Part shown: positions 52,455 through 61,838 of the stretch, piece after piece
Layout: each line of letters opens with the position of its first letter
Position numbering within the stretch: position 1 is the stretch's first letter
Origin: Pseudovibrio sp. Ad37
GTDB taxonomy: Bacteria > Pseudomonadota > Alphaproteobacteria > Rhizobiales > Stappiaceae
DNA: 64,000 nt
Direction: 5' to 3'
Assembly (NCBI RefSeq): GCF_001623075.1
Contig: NZ_LMCF01000022.1
Coordinates: 1 to 64,000, forward strand
Notes under the pieces: generated by a model
Seen by the model: only the letters and a program-made list of their open reading frames with translations
Databases searched by the model: none
What the model was told of the DNA's origin: nothing
Made by a program: the position numbers and the translations under genes

Positions 52455-53768
52455 ATGGCTATTTCGCAAGGTTTTCTTCACGCCAATGATAAGGCAGGCC
52501 AATACCCAGCCTCCTACTACGCTGCGACAGCAAACAAGCAACTCTCCTTTCCAACGCTGGAAGGTGAGCATACCTGCGATGTTTGCGTCATCGGCGCTGG
52601 CTATACGGGCCTGTCTTCTGCGTTGCATTTGGCTGAACGTGGTTACAAAGTCCATCTTCTCGACGCGCACCGTGTTGGATGGGGAGCCTCAGGCCGCAAC
52701 GGCGGTCAACTCGGCAGTGGCCAGCGGAAAGATCAGGACGAGCTGGAAAGCCTTGTTGGTCTTGTACGCGCCAAAGAACTCTGGGGCCTTGCTGAAACCG
52801 CCAAGTCCCTGACGAAAGACCTCATCGCCAAATACCAGATTCAGTGTGATCTGAAACCGGGTATCCTCCACGCAGATCACAAACAAAGCTATGTAAATCA
52901 CAGTAAGGCCTATGCTGAAAAGCTGGCAAACAAATACGGTTACGAAGAAATTCGCTTCGTAGACTCTGCTGAAATTCAAGAGATGCTTGATACAACGGCG
53001 TATCACGGCGGCACGCTGGATATGGGGGCAGCTCACCTGCACCCGTTCAACTTCGCGCTGGGTCTTGCTCAAGCCTGCCAGAATGCGGGCGTGCAGATCT
53101 TTGAAAATTCTGAGGTGTTGGAGATTGAAAAGGGTGAGCCAGCCAGGTTGAAACTCGCCAATGGACAAGTCACTGCCCGCTACGTGGTCTTTGCCTGCAA
53201 CGGTTATATTGATAGCCTTGAAAAGCGCGTTGCAGCGCGGGTTATGCCCATCAACAATTACATCATTGCCACCGAACCACTGGGAGACGATCTGGCCCGC
53301 TCGCTGATCGCCAATGATGTAGCCGTGGCAGACTCGCGCTTCGTGATCAACTACTACCGTCTGTCAGCAGACAACCGTCTCTTGTTTGGGGGAGGGGAAA
53401 GCTACAGCTTCCAGTTCCCGCAGGATATAAAGGCTTTCGTCCGCAAACCTATGCTGCGGGTCTACCCGCAGCTCAAGGACGTACCCATCGAATACGGCTG
53501 GGGCGGAACACTAGGCATTACGCTCAACCGCATGCCATATTTCGCAAAACTCGCCCCCAACATGCTCAACGCCAGCGGCTTCTCTGGTCATGGTGTCGCT
53601 ATGGCAACACTGGCAGGTCAGCTCATGGCAGAAGCGATCGACGGGCAAGCCAGCCGGTTTGACGTCCTGGAAAAAGTCCCAACCCACGTCTTCCCCGGTG
53701 GTCGCCATTTACGATGGCCCCTGATGGTCCTCGGCATGCTCTACTACAGCCTGCGGGACAGGCTTTAA
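52455..53768 (+). CDS. FAD-dependent oxidase, PuuB/OrdL-like (gamma-glutamylputrescine oxidase family)
   Basis: A 437-residue DAO-type flavoprotein. The FAD motif is DVCVIGAGYTGLSSALHLAERG, followed by GASGRNGGQLGSGQRKDQDELE, which is characteristic of PuuB/OrdL, and GFSGHGVAMATLAG near the C-terminus. It should oxidise an amine, probably gamma-glutamyl-polyamine. AGGGA lies before ATG 52455; ATG 52449 is also possible. Co-directional with the amidotransferase. Confidence 0.85.
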   Translation: MAISQGFLHANDKAGQYPASYYAATANKQLSFPTLEGEHTCDVCVIGAGYTGLSSALHLAERGYKVHLLDAHRVGWGASGRNGGQLGSGQRKDQDELESLVGLVRAKELWGLAETAKSLTKDLIAKYQIQCDLKPGILHADHKQSYVNHSKAYAEKLANKYGYEEIRFVDSAEIQEMLDTTAYHGGTLDMGAAHLHPFNFALGLAQACQNAGVQIFENSEVLEIEKGEPARLKLANGQVTARYVVFACNGYIDSLEKRVAARVMPINNYIIATEPLGDDLARSLIANDVAVADSRFVINYYRLSADNRLLFGGGESYSFQFPQDIKAFVRKPMLRVYPQLKDVPIEYGWGGTLGITLNRMPYFAKLAPNMLNASGFSGHGVAMATLAGQLMAEAIDGQASRFDVLEKVPTHVFPGGRHLRWPLMVLGMLYYSLRDRL

Positions 53769-53776
53769 GAGCAAGT

Positions 53777-54532
53777 TCAGACCGGTATGAAGACCTCTCG
53801 CACTGATGAGCTTCTGACGGTTTCAGCACCATCTGCTTCACCAAGAGCTCGGTATTGATGGGTGTCGCCGGAGAACACTTTGCCGAGGCCGTGGTATCCG
53901 GAAACTTCAGGTTGTTCGAAGCCAGCCTTTCTTAGATCATTCGCCAAGGACTGAGCAAAGGATTGCTCTCGCTCAACTTCAAAGAACAGGAAGCTCGTCG
54001 TTTTTGTTTCGGATGCGGCCTTCAAATCTTTAGGCGCAAAAGATTTGGGTATTCGGGCATCAGCGCTGAAACAGGATGTGACGCGAATGTCCGAGAAGGA
54101 TTTGTCCAACCCTCCTTGAGCAAGTTGCTTTGCTATGTCTTTCGACCACGCGACTTCCCAGCCTTTCTCCTCAGAACCTGTCTTTGAGGTGATGCCATCT
54201 TCGCCCTGCCGCCCATGTCCTGCAACATAAAGCTTATCTTCTTCTCTTTTCAGATTTCCGAGAATTCCGGTCTCTTCATTACTGATAAGCTTCACACGCA
54301 GCAGAGCATCTGCCCGCCATGCATGATCACTCGCAGCCTTCAGCATATCTTCAAATTTCGTCGGCCCAACCGTGGTTATGAAGCCTGTTTCTGAAAGATC
54401 ATTCGCTGCCATGTAAGAGTTAAAGCCAGAGGCAAGATCGCCAGCCTCTTTATAGTTCTGCTCAGCAAGTTCATGCTTGAGTGCTTCAAACCTCGCCTTG
54501 TCAGCGTTGGTTGCGACAATGAGAGGGCGCAG
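53777..54532 (-). pseudogene. C80/CPD-like cysteine protease domain of a candidate secreted effector (after in-frame TAA)
   Basis: The frame stays open for 251 codons after an in-frame TAA at 54533-54535, continuing the same reading frame as the upstream fragment. The domain contains DKLYVAGHGRQGEDG and, 48 residues later, DIRVTSCFSADARI, the His and Cys blocks of clan CD peptidases. They match the MARTX/large-clostridial-toxin cysteine protease domain (VVGHGR ... VGCS), and the helix KDIAKQLAQGG sits where the CPD helix lies. An internal ATG at 54412 could start a shorter protein without the secretion signal. Either a decayed effector or a suppressible stop. Confidence 0.62.
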
Positions 54533-54535
54533 TTA

Positions 54536-54760
54536 TTTGCTCGCGGTGAAGCGTGATAAGTTGGTACCAGAAACCATTTTGAGGACATCATCAGAGACGA
54601 ACGGCGCATAGAAATATCCGGTTTTGTTGTCTTTTGCAGGTTTTGGATCTGGCCTCTGCTGAAAGATGTCTTGAGTTTCCACAGCGCGAACATCAGACGT
54701 GTTTTGTACCTGTTCACTGGAGGAGGAGATCGGTGATGAGGCTAAATTCGAAATAGGCAT
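54536..54760 (-). pseudogene. N-terminal secretion-signal fragment of the same effector-like gene
   Basis: Seventy-five codons from ATG 54760 to the TAA at 54533-54535. The N-terminus, MPISNLASSPISSSSEQVQ, is Ser/Gln/Asn-rich and lacks a Sec signal, as in type III effectors. The ribosome site is weak. The fragment continues in frame with the protease domain, so the original product would be about 326 residues. No chaperone gene is adjacent. Confidence 0.55.
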
Positions 54761-54952
54761 GGGGCACCAATGTTATAAATTAGATACCAACCATAGATGC
54801 CTACTTATGCGTGTACTGTGATATTTAAGGCATCCTGCATGTGGCGATGGGGCCAGTAAAGACATTCAGGTCTTTAAGTTATGTGATTGGCGTTTTGCCT
54901 TAAAGGACTGAGCGTCTTGCATTTATTCTTGGCAGTATGTCGTGAGTGCTCA

Positions 54953-55870
54953 GCTCTTCTCCAGCTCTTGCTCCATTTCAGGTTTGTCCAGATACAGCCG
55001 TTGCTGCTGATAAAGCTTGCCGTCAACTTCCACCAGCAATCCTTGCCTGCGCAGCGAGGCCACATATTTTGCCATGCCCCGTCGGCCTTTCTTCTCAAAG
55101 AACGGCAAAATGCGCGGCATCATATTGGGCAGCACCATGGCCAGTCGTGTCAGCCAGGCGTCACTGGCTTTTGGGTAACGCTCCAGACATGGCTTTTCCA
55201 GATGCTTCACGAACTGATCAGCTACCACGCTCGGTGACTGCGGCTCATCAATGAAGTTGAGTACGCTGCCACCTTCCAACGCTTCCTGGCGCAACATGTA
55301 GGTGTCCGTGGCTGTCGGTAAAACGCAGCTCACCTTGATACCGTGCAAGTCTTTATCCAGTGCAAAGGAAAGCATGGCCCCGCGTAGGCCAAACTTGGTT
55401 GCCGCATAAATCGGGGTTTCCCGAAGTGGCTGGATGCCGCCAAGCGAAGTGGTTGTGATGATGCGTGGATCATCACCTTTCAGCAGATAAGGCACCGCCA
55501 ATCGGCTCAAGACCAACGGGGAGATCATGTTGATGGTGATCTCTTCTTCTATGCTTTCTGGCGTCCGTTCATGAAACCGATCCACTTTGGTGATCGCCAT
55601 GTTGTTGATCAGCACATCCAAAACACCAAAGTTCTCCTCCACCTCGCGTAAAAGCCGGGTCATCTCCTCGCGTTGTGTCAGATCTCCTTCGAAGACATGC
55701 ACCCGCAAACTGTCCAATTGGGCCTGAAGCTCCCGCGCGGCACGTCCATTCTTGTCTGCCAGAACAAGATTCATCCCTCGCTCGTGCAGGCGTTTGGCGA
55801 TGTGCCCGGCGATGTCACCACCACCACCGGTTATCACCGCAGTACGTCCCTGAAAACGATAGGTGGTCAT
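54953..55870 (-). CDS. Short-chain dehydrogenase/reductase
   Basis: A 305-residue SDR. The cofactor motif is VITGGGGDIAGHIAKRL, NNMAITK follows, the catalytic serine lies in TTTSLGG and the Tyr-Lys pair in YAATKFGLRG. The longer C-terminal helix (KYVASLRRQGLL) may contact the membrane. It overlaps the flavin monooxygenase gene by four bases, so the two probably act in one pathway: a ketone or alcohol is interconverted and then oxygenated. Confidence 0.87.
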
Positions 55871-57249
55871 GCAGCCACCTCCGCTTTCTTCGGGCTCGAC
55901 GAACCCTTTGGCTTAGGCGCAGCCCGCTTGAAGCGAATATCCTCCGGGAAGGTCCAGCCCATCCGCTTGTAAAGCTTCTTCACATACTTGGTGTGCGCTG
56001 TGGCATCACAATAACCCGCATGCCGGGCTGTCTTCAAAAAGTGGATGCCACCAGAAAGATCCGGTGTTTCACTGCGGATGATCGCGTCCAATTGGCTGGC
56101 ACGAGATGGATTGTCTTGCTGGTCCTTCAGATAGTTGGCAACCAGTCCAGCCATATAGTCAAACCGCTTGTAGGCGCCCGAGTTGGTCTCGATATAGCTG
56201 ATGCCAAACAGGTTTTTGTGCTCGCGGGAGGCTGCCTGAATAAACATCTTGGGCCGCCCACCCTCATAGCTAAAATACTCACCCGCAAAGTCCAGCTGCT
56301 GGTTGAACCCGGTCGCGCACAGGATCAGGTCAATCTCCTCCCGGCTGCCATCTTTAAACACCACGTGTGTGCCATCCAGTCGGTCCACATCCGGCTTCAC
56401 CGTCACATCCCCATGCTGCAGCGAATGCACCAGTTGAGTGTTGAGCAGCGGATGCGTCTCAAACAGCTTATGATCCGGCTTGGGAATGCCGAACCGCTGC
56501 AAAGTGCCGTTAAACATACGCAGCAACAGCGTGAAGAACGGGCGGATCATCCAGACAGGCAGATCAGGGCCACCGTCAGCAAACACGTCCGCAGGCATGC
56601 CAAACACATGCTTGGGAATGATGTAATAGCCGCGCCGCATGGAGATGAAGGTCTTCTCTCCTAAAACACCCGCATCACAGGCAATATCACAGCCAGAATT
56701 GCCCGCTCCAATCACCAGCACACGTTTACCGTCAAACTCACGAATGTTCTTGTAAGTCTGGCTATGGCGGATCTCACCATCAAAGGAGCCTTGCAGCTCC
56801 GGCATGTTGGCCTGCCATTGCGAGCCCGTAGCGCAGACCACAGCCTTATACTCGCGGCACTCCCCGTTGGAGAGATGAACCTGCCAGCGATCCTTCTCAG
56901 TCTTGGTCAGTTTTTCGATCTTGGTTGAGAAGGTAATCTTCTCACGCAGCCCATAAGCCTCAGCGAAGTCGTGCAGGTACTTCAGGATCTCGGTGTGCTT
57001 GGGATAATCTGCGAAATGGTCTGGCATCGGAAAATCCGCAAAGCCAGACAAGCTGCGAGAGCTGATAAAATGCGTGCTCTCATAAATGGCTGTGCCATCG
57101 TGTTTGATGTCCCAGAGACCACCCACATCCGGGTTTGGGTCAAATTGATCCCATTCAATGCCGTTGTGCTGTAATGCGCGGGCCATCACAAGCCCCGCCG
57201 GGCCTGCACCAGCAATGCAAACCGCGTCACCCCTATCTATAATCTCCAC
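55867..57249 (-). CDS. Flavin-containing monooxygenase (Baeyer-Villiger/FMO type)
   Basis: A 460-residue class B flavoprotein. The FAD motif is VCIAGAGPAGLVMARAL, the NADPH motif VLVIGAGNSGCDIACDA, and the FMO signature FDGEIRHSQTY fits FxGxxxHxxxY. CATGFN lies near the C-terminus. GTG 57249 follows GGGGAGGGAACG, which settles the start; the open frame extends further without homology. Divergent from an AraC regulator that probably controls it. Confidence 0.88.
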   Translation of the reverse strand: MEIIDRGDAVCIAGAGPAGLVMARALQHNGIEWDQFDPNPDVGGLWDIKHDGTAIYESTHFISSRSLSGFADFPMPDHFADYPKHTEILKYLHDFAEAYGLREKITFSTKIEKLTKTEKDRWQVHLSNGECREYKAVVCATGSQWQANMPELQGSFDGEIRHSQTYKNIREFDGKRVLVIGAGNSGCDIACDAGVLGEKTFISMRRGYYIIPKHVFGMPADVFADGGPDLPVWMIRPFFTLLLRMFNGTLQRFGIPKPDHKLFETHPLLNTQLVHSLQHGDVTVKPDVDRLDGTHVVFKDGSREEIDLILCATGFNQQLDFAGEYFSYEGGRPKMFIQAASREHKNLFGISYIETNSGAYKRFDYMAGLVANYLKDQQDNPSRASQLDAIIRSETPDLSGGIHFLKTARHAGYCDATAHTKYVKKLYKRMGWTFPEDIRFKRAAPKPKGSSSPKKAEVAA

Positions 57250-57395
57250 CGTTCCCTCCCCGAACTGTGAAAATCTTACCCTACGGCAAGAGGGGGCAGG
57301 TTTAGAAGGACATATACGGACGTAGGGCGGACAAATTCGGTCATATCTTGCGGTCACTCCCGTGTTTCCGTAGCATGACTGCTTTGGGAGAGGGC

Positions 57396-58460
57396 ATGCA
57401 TTCTGAATTTGGCCAGTTGGCACCGCCAGAAGTGGCGCAGCATTCAAAGGTTCCACCACACCTGTTGCGCTATCTGTTACAGGAGCTGGAGCAGCGCGGC
57501 ATCGCCGCAGGAAAGGTGCTGCCTCATACATTCCTGGGCCAGAATACTGACCCTTCGGTGTTTCTGTCTCACGAGGCCCGCCTGACCTATCAGCAAAGCC
57601 GCCTCATCATCCTCAAGGCGCTGGCGTTGACGGGAGATGAAAGCCTCGGCCTTGCTGTCGGCTACCGTCAGTCCATCACCTCTCTCGGGCTCGTCAGCCT
57701 TGGCGTTATGGCAAGTGCAACGGGAAGAGCTGCGCTCGAGTTCGGCATCAAGTACCACCGCCTGACCGGAAGCATGCTGGAGATAGATTTGGAACCTGCA
57801 ACCGATAATGCAATCACGATGATTGCGCGCAGCCGGTTCCATGAGCCAGTGTTGCTCACGTTCTTTGTGCAGGAACTGTTTGCCGCCATGGTAGGCGTTG
57901 TCCGTTTCACAACTGGAAGCAAGCAAGCCATTCAGCGTATTGAGATGATGCAGGCACCACCAGCAAAGAAAAGTCTCTATCAGGAGGTACTCGGACCATC
58001 TGTCAGGTTTGATGCGTCACGAAATGCAATATTTTTTGACGCAGAGCACCTGCAACGTCCACTGGCAACCGCAGACAGGTTTGTTGTGCAGGAAGTTGAA
58101 AAACTTCTGACAGGCATGATGCAGGAAGAAAGCAACCGTCTGGGCTTCCTTAAAACCGTGGAGGAAGAAGTCCGCCGTGGCCTGAAAAACAACCCATCTA
58201 TCGAAGAAATTGCGGGTGGGTTCTCCATGGGTGAACGTAGTTTTCGGCGCAAACTAGCCGCTTTTCAAGTCTCCTTCCGCAATATCCTCTCGCAGATCCG
58301 CCAGTCGCAAGCCATGGAGCTGCTCTTATGGTCGCGCTTGTCATCTGAACAGATCGCAGCAGAGCTTGGCTACTCGGATCCGAGGGTGTTTCGAAGGGCA
58401 TTTAAGCAATGGACAGGTGAGACACCAAGCCAGTTTAGAAAGTCCGCAATTCAACTGTGA
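57396..58460 (+). CDS. AraC-family regulator (OruR/ArgR-like, arabinose-binding-like N-terminal domain)
   Basis: A 354-residue protein. The N-terminal ligand domain (VPPHLLRYLLQELEQRG..., LTYQQSRLIILKALALTGDESLGL) is of the AraC_bd type found in lipid or alkane-responsive regulators. The C-terminal double helix-turn-helix contains IEEIAGGFSMGERSFRRKLA and SSEQIAAELGYSDPRVFRRAFKQWTG. GGGAGAGGGC precedes ATG 57396. It is divergent from the FMO-SDR pair and is their likely activator. Confidence 0.87.
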   Translation: MHSEFGQLAPPEVAQHSKVPPHLLRYLLQELEQRGIAAGKVLPHTFLGQNTDPSVFLSHEARLTYQQSRLIILKALALTGDESLGLAVGYRQSITSLGLVSLGVMASATGRAALEFGIKYHRLTGSMLEIDLEPATDNAITMIARSRFHEPVLLTFFVQELFAAMVGVVRFTTGSKQAIQRIEMMQAPPAKKSLYQEVLGPSVRFDASRNAIFFDAEHLQRPLATADRFVVQEVEKLLTGMMQEESNRLGFLKTVEEEVRRGLKNNPSIEEIAGGFSMGERSFRRKLAAFQVSFRNILSQIRQSQAMELLLWSRLSSEQIAAELGYSDPRVFRRAFKQWTGETPSQFRKSAIQL

Positions 58461-58779
58461 ATGGTACATACCGCACCAAAAGTCCCATTGGGTATCTCAA
58501 CGTTATTTTATATTCTCCGAAAATTCCTTATAAAGGCGCAGGAAGCACATGTTGCACTGCGCAATTCTGAAAGACAAAGAGTGGCTTTCGGTGAGGTCGC
58601 GCAAAGACATAAGTCTGAAAGCACAGGCACAAATCGAAACCCAATAATAATAAGCGTACTCCGGTTTGGGGATGAACAGGCTGGCAATGAGTGCGCGGGA
58701 TAACAAAGAATGAAGGCAGTTGGATTGCTCCAGACAAAGAGCCAACTGCTTTGGATGAACGAAACGGGCACCTAAAACA
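58461..58779. other. Non-coding 319-bp stretch before panB
   Basis: No credible gene or strong hairpin seen. It ends at the panB start with a weak ribosome site, and presumably holds the panB promoter. Confidence 0.45.
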
Positions 58780-59586
58780 ATGTCTCATACATCTGCAACT
58801 CGGCGGAAAACCATTAAAGACATCATGAAGGCAAAAGGTCATCACAAGCTGGTCTGCCTTACTGCCTACACTGCGCCAATCGCACAGATGCTGGATGAGC
58901 ACTGCGATCTGCTGCTGGTGGGAGATAGCGTCGGTATGGTGCTCCACGGCTTGCCAGACACGACAGCTGTCACGCTGGATATGATGATCATGCACGGCAA
59001 AGCCGTTATGCGTGGCTCTCAAAATGCGCTTGTTGTCGTTGATATGCCTTTCGGCTCCTTTGAAGAAAGCCCACAAGCTGCATATCGCAACGCATTGCGC
59101 GTGATGCAGGAAACCGGCTGTCAGGCAGTCAAGCTGGAGTATAACTCCGCTGCGCCTGAAACCATCCGCTTTCTCGTAGATCGCGGTATTCCCGTGGTGG
59201 CTCACATCGGTCTGCGTCCGCAGTACCTGCATGTGGAAGGCGGCTACAAGGTTGCTGGCAAAAGCGAAGAAAGCCGCAAAGAGCAGCTGGAATGCGCACG
59301 TCAGGTGGTCGATGCTGGCGCATTCTGCGTTGTGGTTGAAGGGACCAAAGACGCAGTCGCCCGCGAAATCTCTGACAGCGTACCAATCCCGACCATCGGT
59401 ATCGGTGCTTCCGTTGATTGTGATGGCCAGATTCTCGTCACCGATGACATGCTCGGCATGTTCGACAAGACCCCAAAGTTCGTGCGCAAATACGCTGAGC
59501 TGAAGTCTCAGATCGAGCAGGGCGTGAAGTCATTTGCAAACGATGTTCGCCGCGAGCAATTCCCGGCTGAGAACGAAACCTACTAG
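58780..59586 (+). CDS. panB: 3-methyl-2-oxobutanoate hydroxymethyltransferase
   Basis: The first committed step of pantothenate (CoA) synthesis. The 268-residue TIM-barrel protein contains LVCLTAYTAPIA, LLLVGDSVGMVLHG with the metal aspartate, DMPFGSF, VKLEYN and the catalytic glutamate in VVVEGTKD, and IGIGASVDCDGQILV. Length matches the family. The partner panC is not adjacent in the window. Confidence 0.95.
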   Translation: MSHTSATRRKTIKDIMKAKGHHKLVCLTAYTAPIAQMLDEHCDLLLVGDSVGMVLHGLPDTTAVTLDMMIMHGKAVMRGSQNALVVVDMPFGSFEESPQAAYRNALRVMQETGCQAVKLEYNSAAPETIRFLVDRGIPVVAHIGLRPQYLHVEGGYKVAGKSEESRKEQLECARQVVDAGAFCVVVEGTKDAVAREISDSVPIPTIGIGASVDCDGQILVTDDMLGMFDKTPKFVRKYAELKSQIEQGVKSFANDVRREQFPAENETY

Positions 59587-59736
59587 ACCAGATAGGAACC
59601 GTCGGGATCCATAGATACCACTAAAACTGCTGAATGATCTTGGCGGTTCAGCTCCCTAAAATTTGGAAATGTCAGCCCCCCTCAACAGTATGATATGGTG
59701 TGGGGACTGGCATGACTTGGCTTGGGGGAGCGAACG

Positions 59737-60432
59737 ATGCTTATTCTGGTTTTCGGAGCGTTACTTTGTGTGGCAGCCCTTGCTGTCTATACCTTTTGGG
59801 GTGTCCTCAACATTCAAACACCAACCAACGGCCCGTCAATCATGTTTGAAGGCCGCCGAGGCACTGCGTTGTTGGTGATTGATGTTCAAAGTGACTTCAC
59901 CAAGGAAACAAGCTCTCGGAAATGGGAGCCAGACTACCTGCAGGCCCGCATCAACTACATAAATGCGTTGGGTGAGTTGGCACGGGATAAAGGCTGGTCC
60001 GTCATCTCCATTCGCCATGTATATAAGGGATGGTCCACCAACTTGTTGGTCCGGCTCCTTGGAGGAGGCTTGGGGGCAAAGGGCTCTGATGGCCTTCAGA
60101 TGGATCCACGCCTTACTATTGAGCCTGATCTGGATCTCGTAAAATCAAAGAGCGATGCTTTTGGTGAGCAAGCGTTCTCCGAGTTCCTAAAAAATCACGA
60201 AGTTGACCACCTGATTGTGACAGGTCTGGATGGCAATGCCTGCGTCAAGAACACAACAATCGGTGCGCTTAACAGAGGATACCGCGTCGAACTTTGCGAC
60301 CCCGCCATTCTTGCCCAAAATCAGAACGCATGGAAACTGCAGAAGGAGGCACTGCAGGAAATGGGCGCCGCCGTCTCATGGGATATTGTTGAGAATGAAG
60401 CTGATCTTATAACAGAGAAAGACCCAGCTTAA
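59737..60432 (+). CDS. Membrane-anchored cysteine hydrolase (isochorismatase family)
   Basis: A 231-residue protein with an N-terminal membrane helix (LILVFGALLCVAALAVYTFW) followed by an isochorismatase-fold domain. The triad candidates are D in LLVIDVQSDF, a central lysine near SKSDAFGEQAF, and C in VTGLDGNACVKNTTIGAL. The anchor is unusual, since family members are normally soluble. GGGGGAGCG precedes ATG 59737. It converges with the phosphodiesterase gene. Confidence 0.8.
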   Translation: MLILVFGALLCVAALAVYTFWGVLNIQTPTNGPSIMFEGRRGTALLVIDVQSDFTKETSSRKWEPDYLQARINYINALGELARDKGWSVISIRHVYKGWSTNLLVRLLGGGLGAKGSDGLQMDPRLTIEPDLDLVKSKSDAFGEQAFSEFLKNHEVDHLIVTGLDGNACVKNTTIGALNRGYRVELCDPAILAQNQNAWKLQKEALQEMGAAVSWDIVENEADLITEKDPA

Positions 60433-61247
60433 TCAATCAGTTTGCCATCCTTATCAAAGAATGGGTGTTGACCACCAAAGTCGCCGATAAAGCTCAGATG
60501 GTTGATCAGTTCTCCCTCACTCCAGCGGAAGATACGCACCGCAGGCGGGTCCATAACAAAGCCAGGTTCCCCGTGCGGGTCCAGATCAAGCGTCACCTGA
60601 TGACCAGAGGCAGGGCAGATGCTCACCGGAATGCCGTTCTTGAAGACCTCGATCGCCCGGTGCACATGGCCACAAGCGATCTGTCGTATTTGCGATTGCC
60701 CTGTAATAACAGGCCAGAAATCCTTATCAGCGCGCATCAGCATGATGTTATCCATGTGCTGAATACCAGTCTTGAAAGGCGGGTGATGCATGAACACCAA
60801 AGTCGGCTGATCTTTGTGGGCTTGCAGCTCATCGCGCAACCATGCTTGCTTATCAGCATCAAAATGGCCGTCATGCTTGCCCGGAATGGTAGTGTCTAAT
60901 CCGATAATGCGCAGGCCATCCTTCTCGATGGAAAACTGAAGCGCACCCTCGGATGTTAGGTAGTCATGATCCGCAAACGCATCACGCATTGTATCTCGAT
61001 GGTCGTGGTTGCCGGGCATCACATAAAACGGCATTTCCAGCTGATCAATCTCTTGCCGGAACAGCTCATACTCATCCGCATTGCCCAAATCCACCAGATC
61101 GCCGCTGATCACCACAAAATCCAGTCGCGGATGGAATGCGTTCAGATGCGCAACGGCCTGACGCAAATGAGAGAGTGTATCAACACAGTTATAGGCGAAC
61201 TTTCCGCCAGCCTTGATGTGAATGTCGGTAAGCTGCGCGAAGATCAT
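60429..61247 (-). CDS. CpdA-like metallophosphodiesterase
   Basis: A 272-residue calcineurin-like phosphoesterase. The metal motifs appear in order: AQLTDIHIKAGG, VVISGDLVDLG, MPGNHDHR, FMHHPPF and IACGHVHR, the class III cyclic nucleotide phosphodiesterase pattern (CpdA/Icc and Rv0805). Substrates may be cAMP or a phospholipid head group. ATG 61247 starts directly at MIFAQLTDIH and follows GAGGT; a longer frame upstream adds no domain. Confidence 0.88.
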   Translation of the reverse strand: MIFAQLTDIHIKAGGKFAYNCVDTLSHLRQAVAHLNAFHPRLDFVVISGDLVDLGNADEYELFRQEIDQLEMPFYVMPGNHDHRDTMRDAFADHDYLTSEGALQFSIEKDGLRIIGLDTTIPGKHDGHFDADKQAWLRDELQAHKDQPTLVFMHHPPFKTGIQHMDNIMLMRADKDFWPVITGQSQIRQIACGHVHRAIEVFKNGIPVSICPASGHQVTLDLDPHGEPGFVMDPPAVRIFRWSEGELINHLSFIGDFGGQHPFFDKDGKLID

Positions 61248-61559
61248 GTGTGGTACCTCAAAAATAGGCTGCAAGTCAGAAGAACTCAAAGAGACGAATA
61301 AGCCTGCATCAGCGGAAATTGCGCTGCTGACTAATCTTAATTACCTCAAACAACAAGTGAACTTTTCATGACACGAGCATGGTTGCAAGGCATTAGTCTG
61401 AACAATCAGAAGGCGTGATCAGGCGAAGAGCGCAGCATGGCCACAAAACTCTCACATATTAGCGTCTGCTTGATTTGCTCATTTTCGCCAGTTTTAGGCA
61501 ATAAAATCGCCAAACTGCGGGTTTTGACGCATTGAAAGGATTTTTAAAACATATCACAG

Positions 61560-61695
61560 TACACCCCTGAAATATGAGAGGCGAATTTTCGGGAGATATT
61601 CGGCTCAGAACAGTTTCGAGCCGTAGCGGAGGAGGAACCGCGAGCGGTTCATTGGGAGAAGGGCGTGCTATGGGGATAGCACGCCCTTATTTTTT
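61560..61695 (+). ncRNA. Candidate small RNA ending in an intrinsic terminator
   Basis: Three hairpins follow one another: CGGCTC/GAGCCG (61601-61606/61618-61623), GAACCG-CGAG-CGGTTC (61635-61650), and the terminator stem GGGCGTGCTA/TAGCACGCCC (61661-61686), then TTATTTTTT. GGAGGAGG (from 61628) lies single-stranded between them. A possible promoter is TTGACG at 61524 with AAACAT 17 bases later, giving a start near 61560. No protein frame fits. The 5' end is a guess. Confidence 0.5.
61661..61695 (+). terminator. Intrinsic terminator of the candidate small RNA
   Basis: A perfect 10-bp stem with a 6-base loop followed by TTATTTTTT on the plus strand. The same hairpin faces the 3' end of the cioAB-DUF2474 operon on the minus strand, where the following bases (TTCTCCC) are less T-rich, so it may terminate both. 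Confidence 0.85.
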
Positions 61696-61706
61696 GTCTG
61701 GGCCTG

Positions 61707-61838
61707 TTAAATGATCAGACTTCTCAAGGCGTAAGAGACCACTGCGATGGAGGCAACGCCTGCCACCCAAAGGGCTGCAAACCAAAGCAACCGCTTCCAT
61801 AAAGGTTGGTCAATTTCGCCGGTTTTATCGAGGCTCAT
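61707..61838 (-). CDS. DUF2474 microprotein of the CioAB oxidase
   Basis: A 43-residue protein that most gene callers miss. It has a polar start and a single membrane helix (LLWFAALWVAGVASIAVVSYALRSL), as in DUF2474 proteins that follow cioB/cydB genes and resemble CydX accessory subunits. The ATG overlaps the cioB stop (TGATG), indicating coupled translation. It is probably a small subunit of the oxidase. Confidence 0.82.
   Translation of the reverse strand: MSLDKTGEIDQPLWKRLLWFAALWVAGVASIAVVSYALRSLII

Noticed and set aside
58503-59232. Minus-strand frames of 80 to 234 codons around panB
   Set aside because: They run opposite panB or into a gap and have no start signal or recognisable domain.
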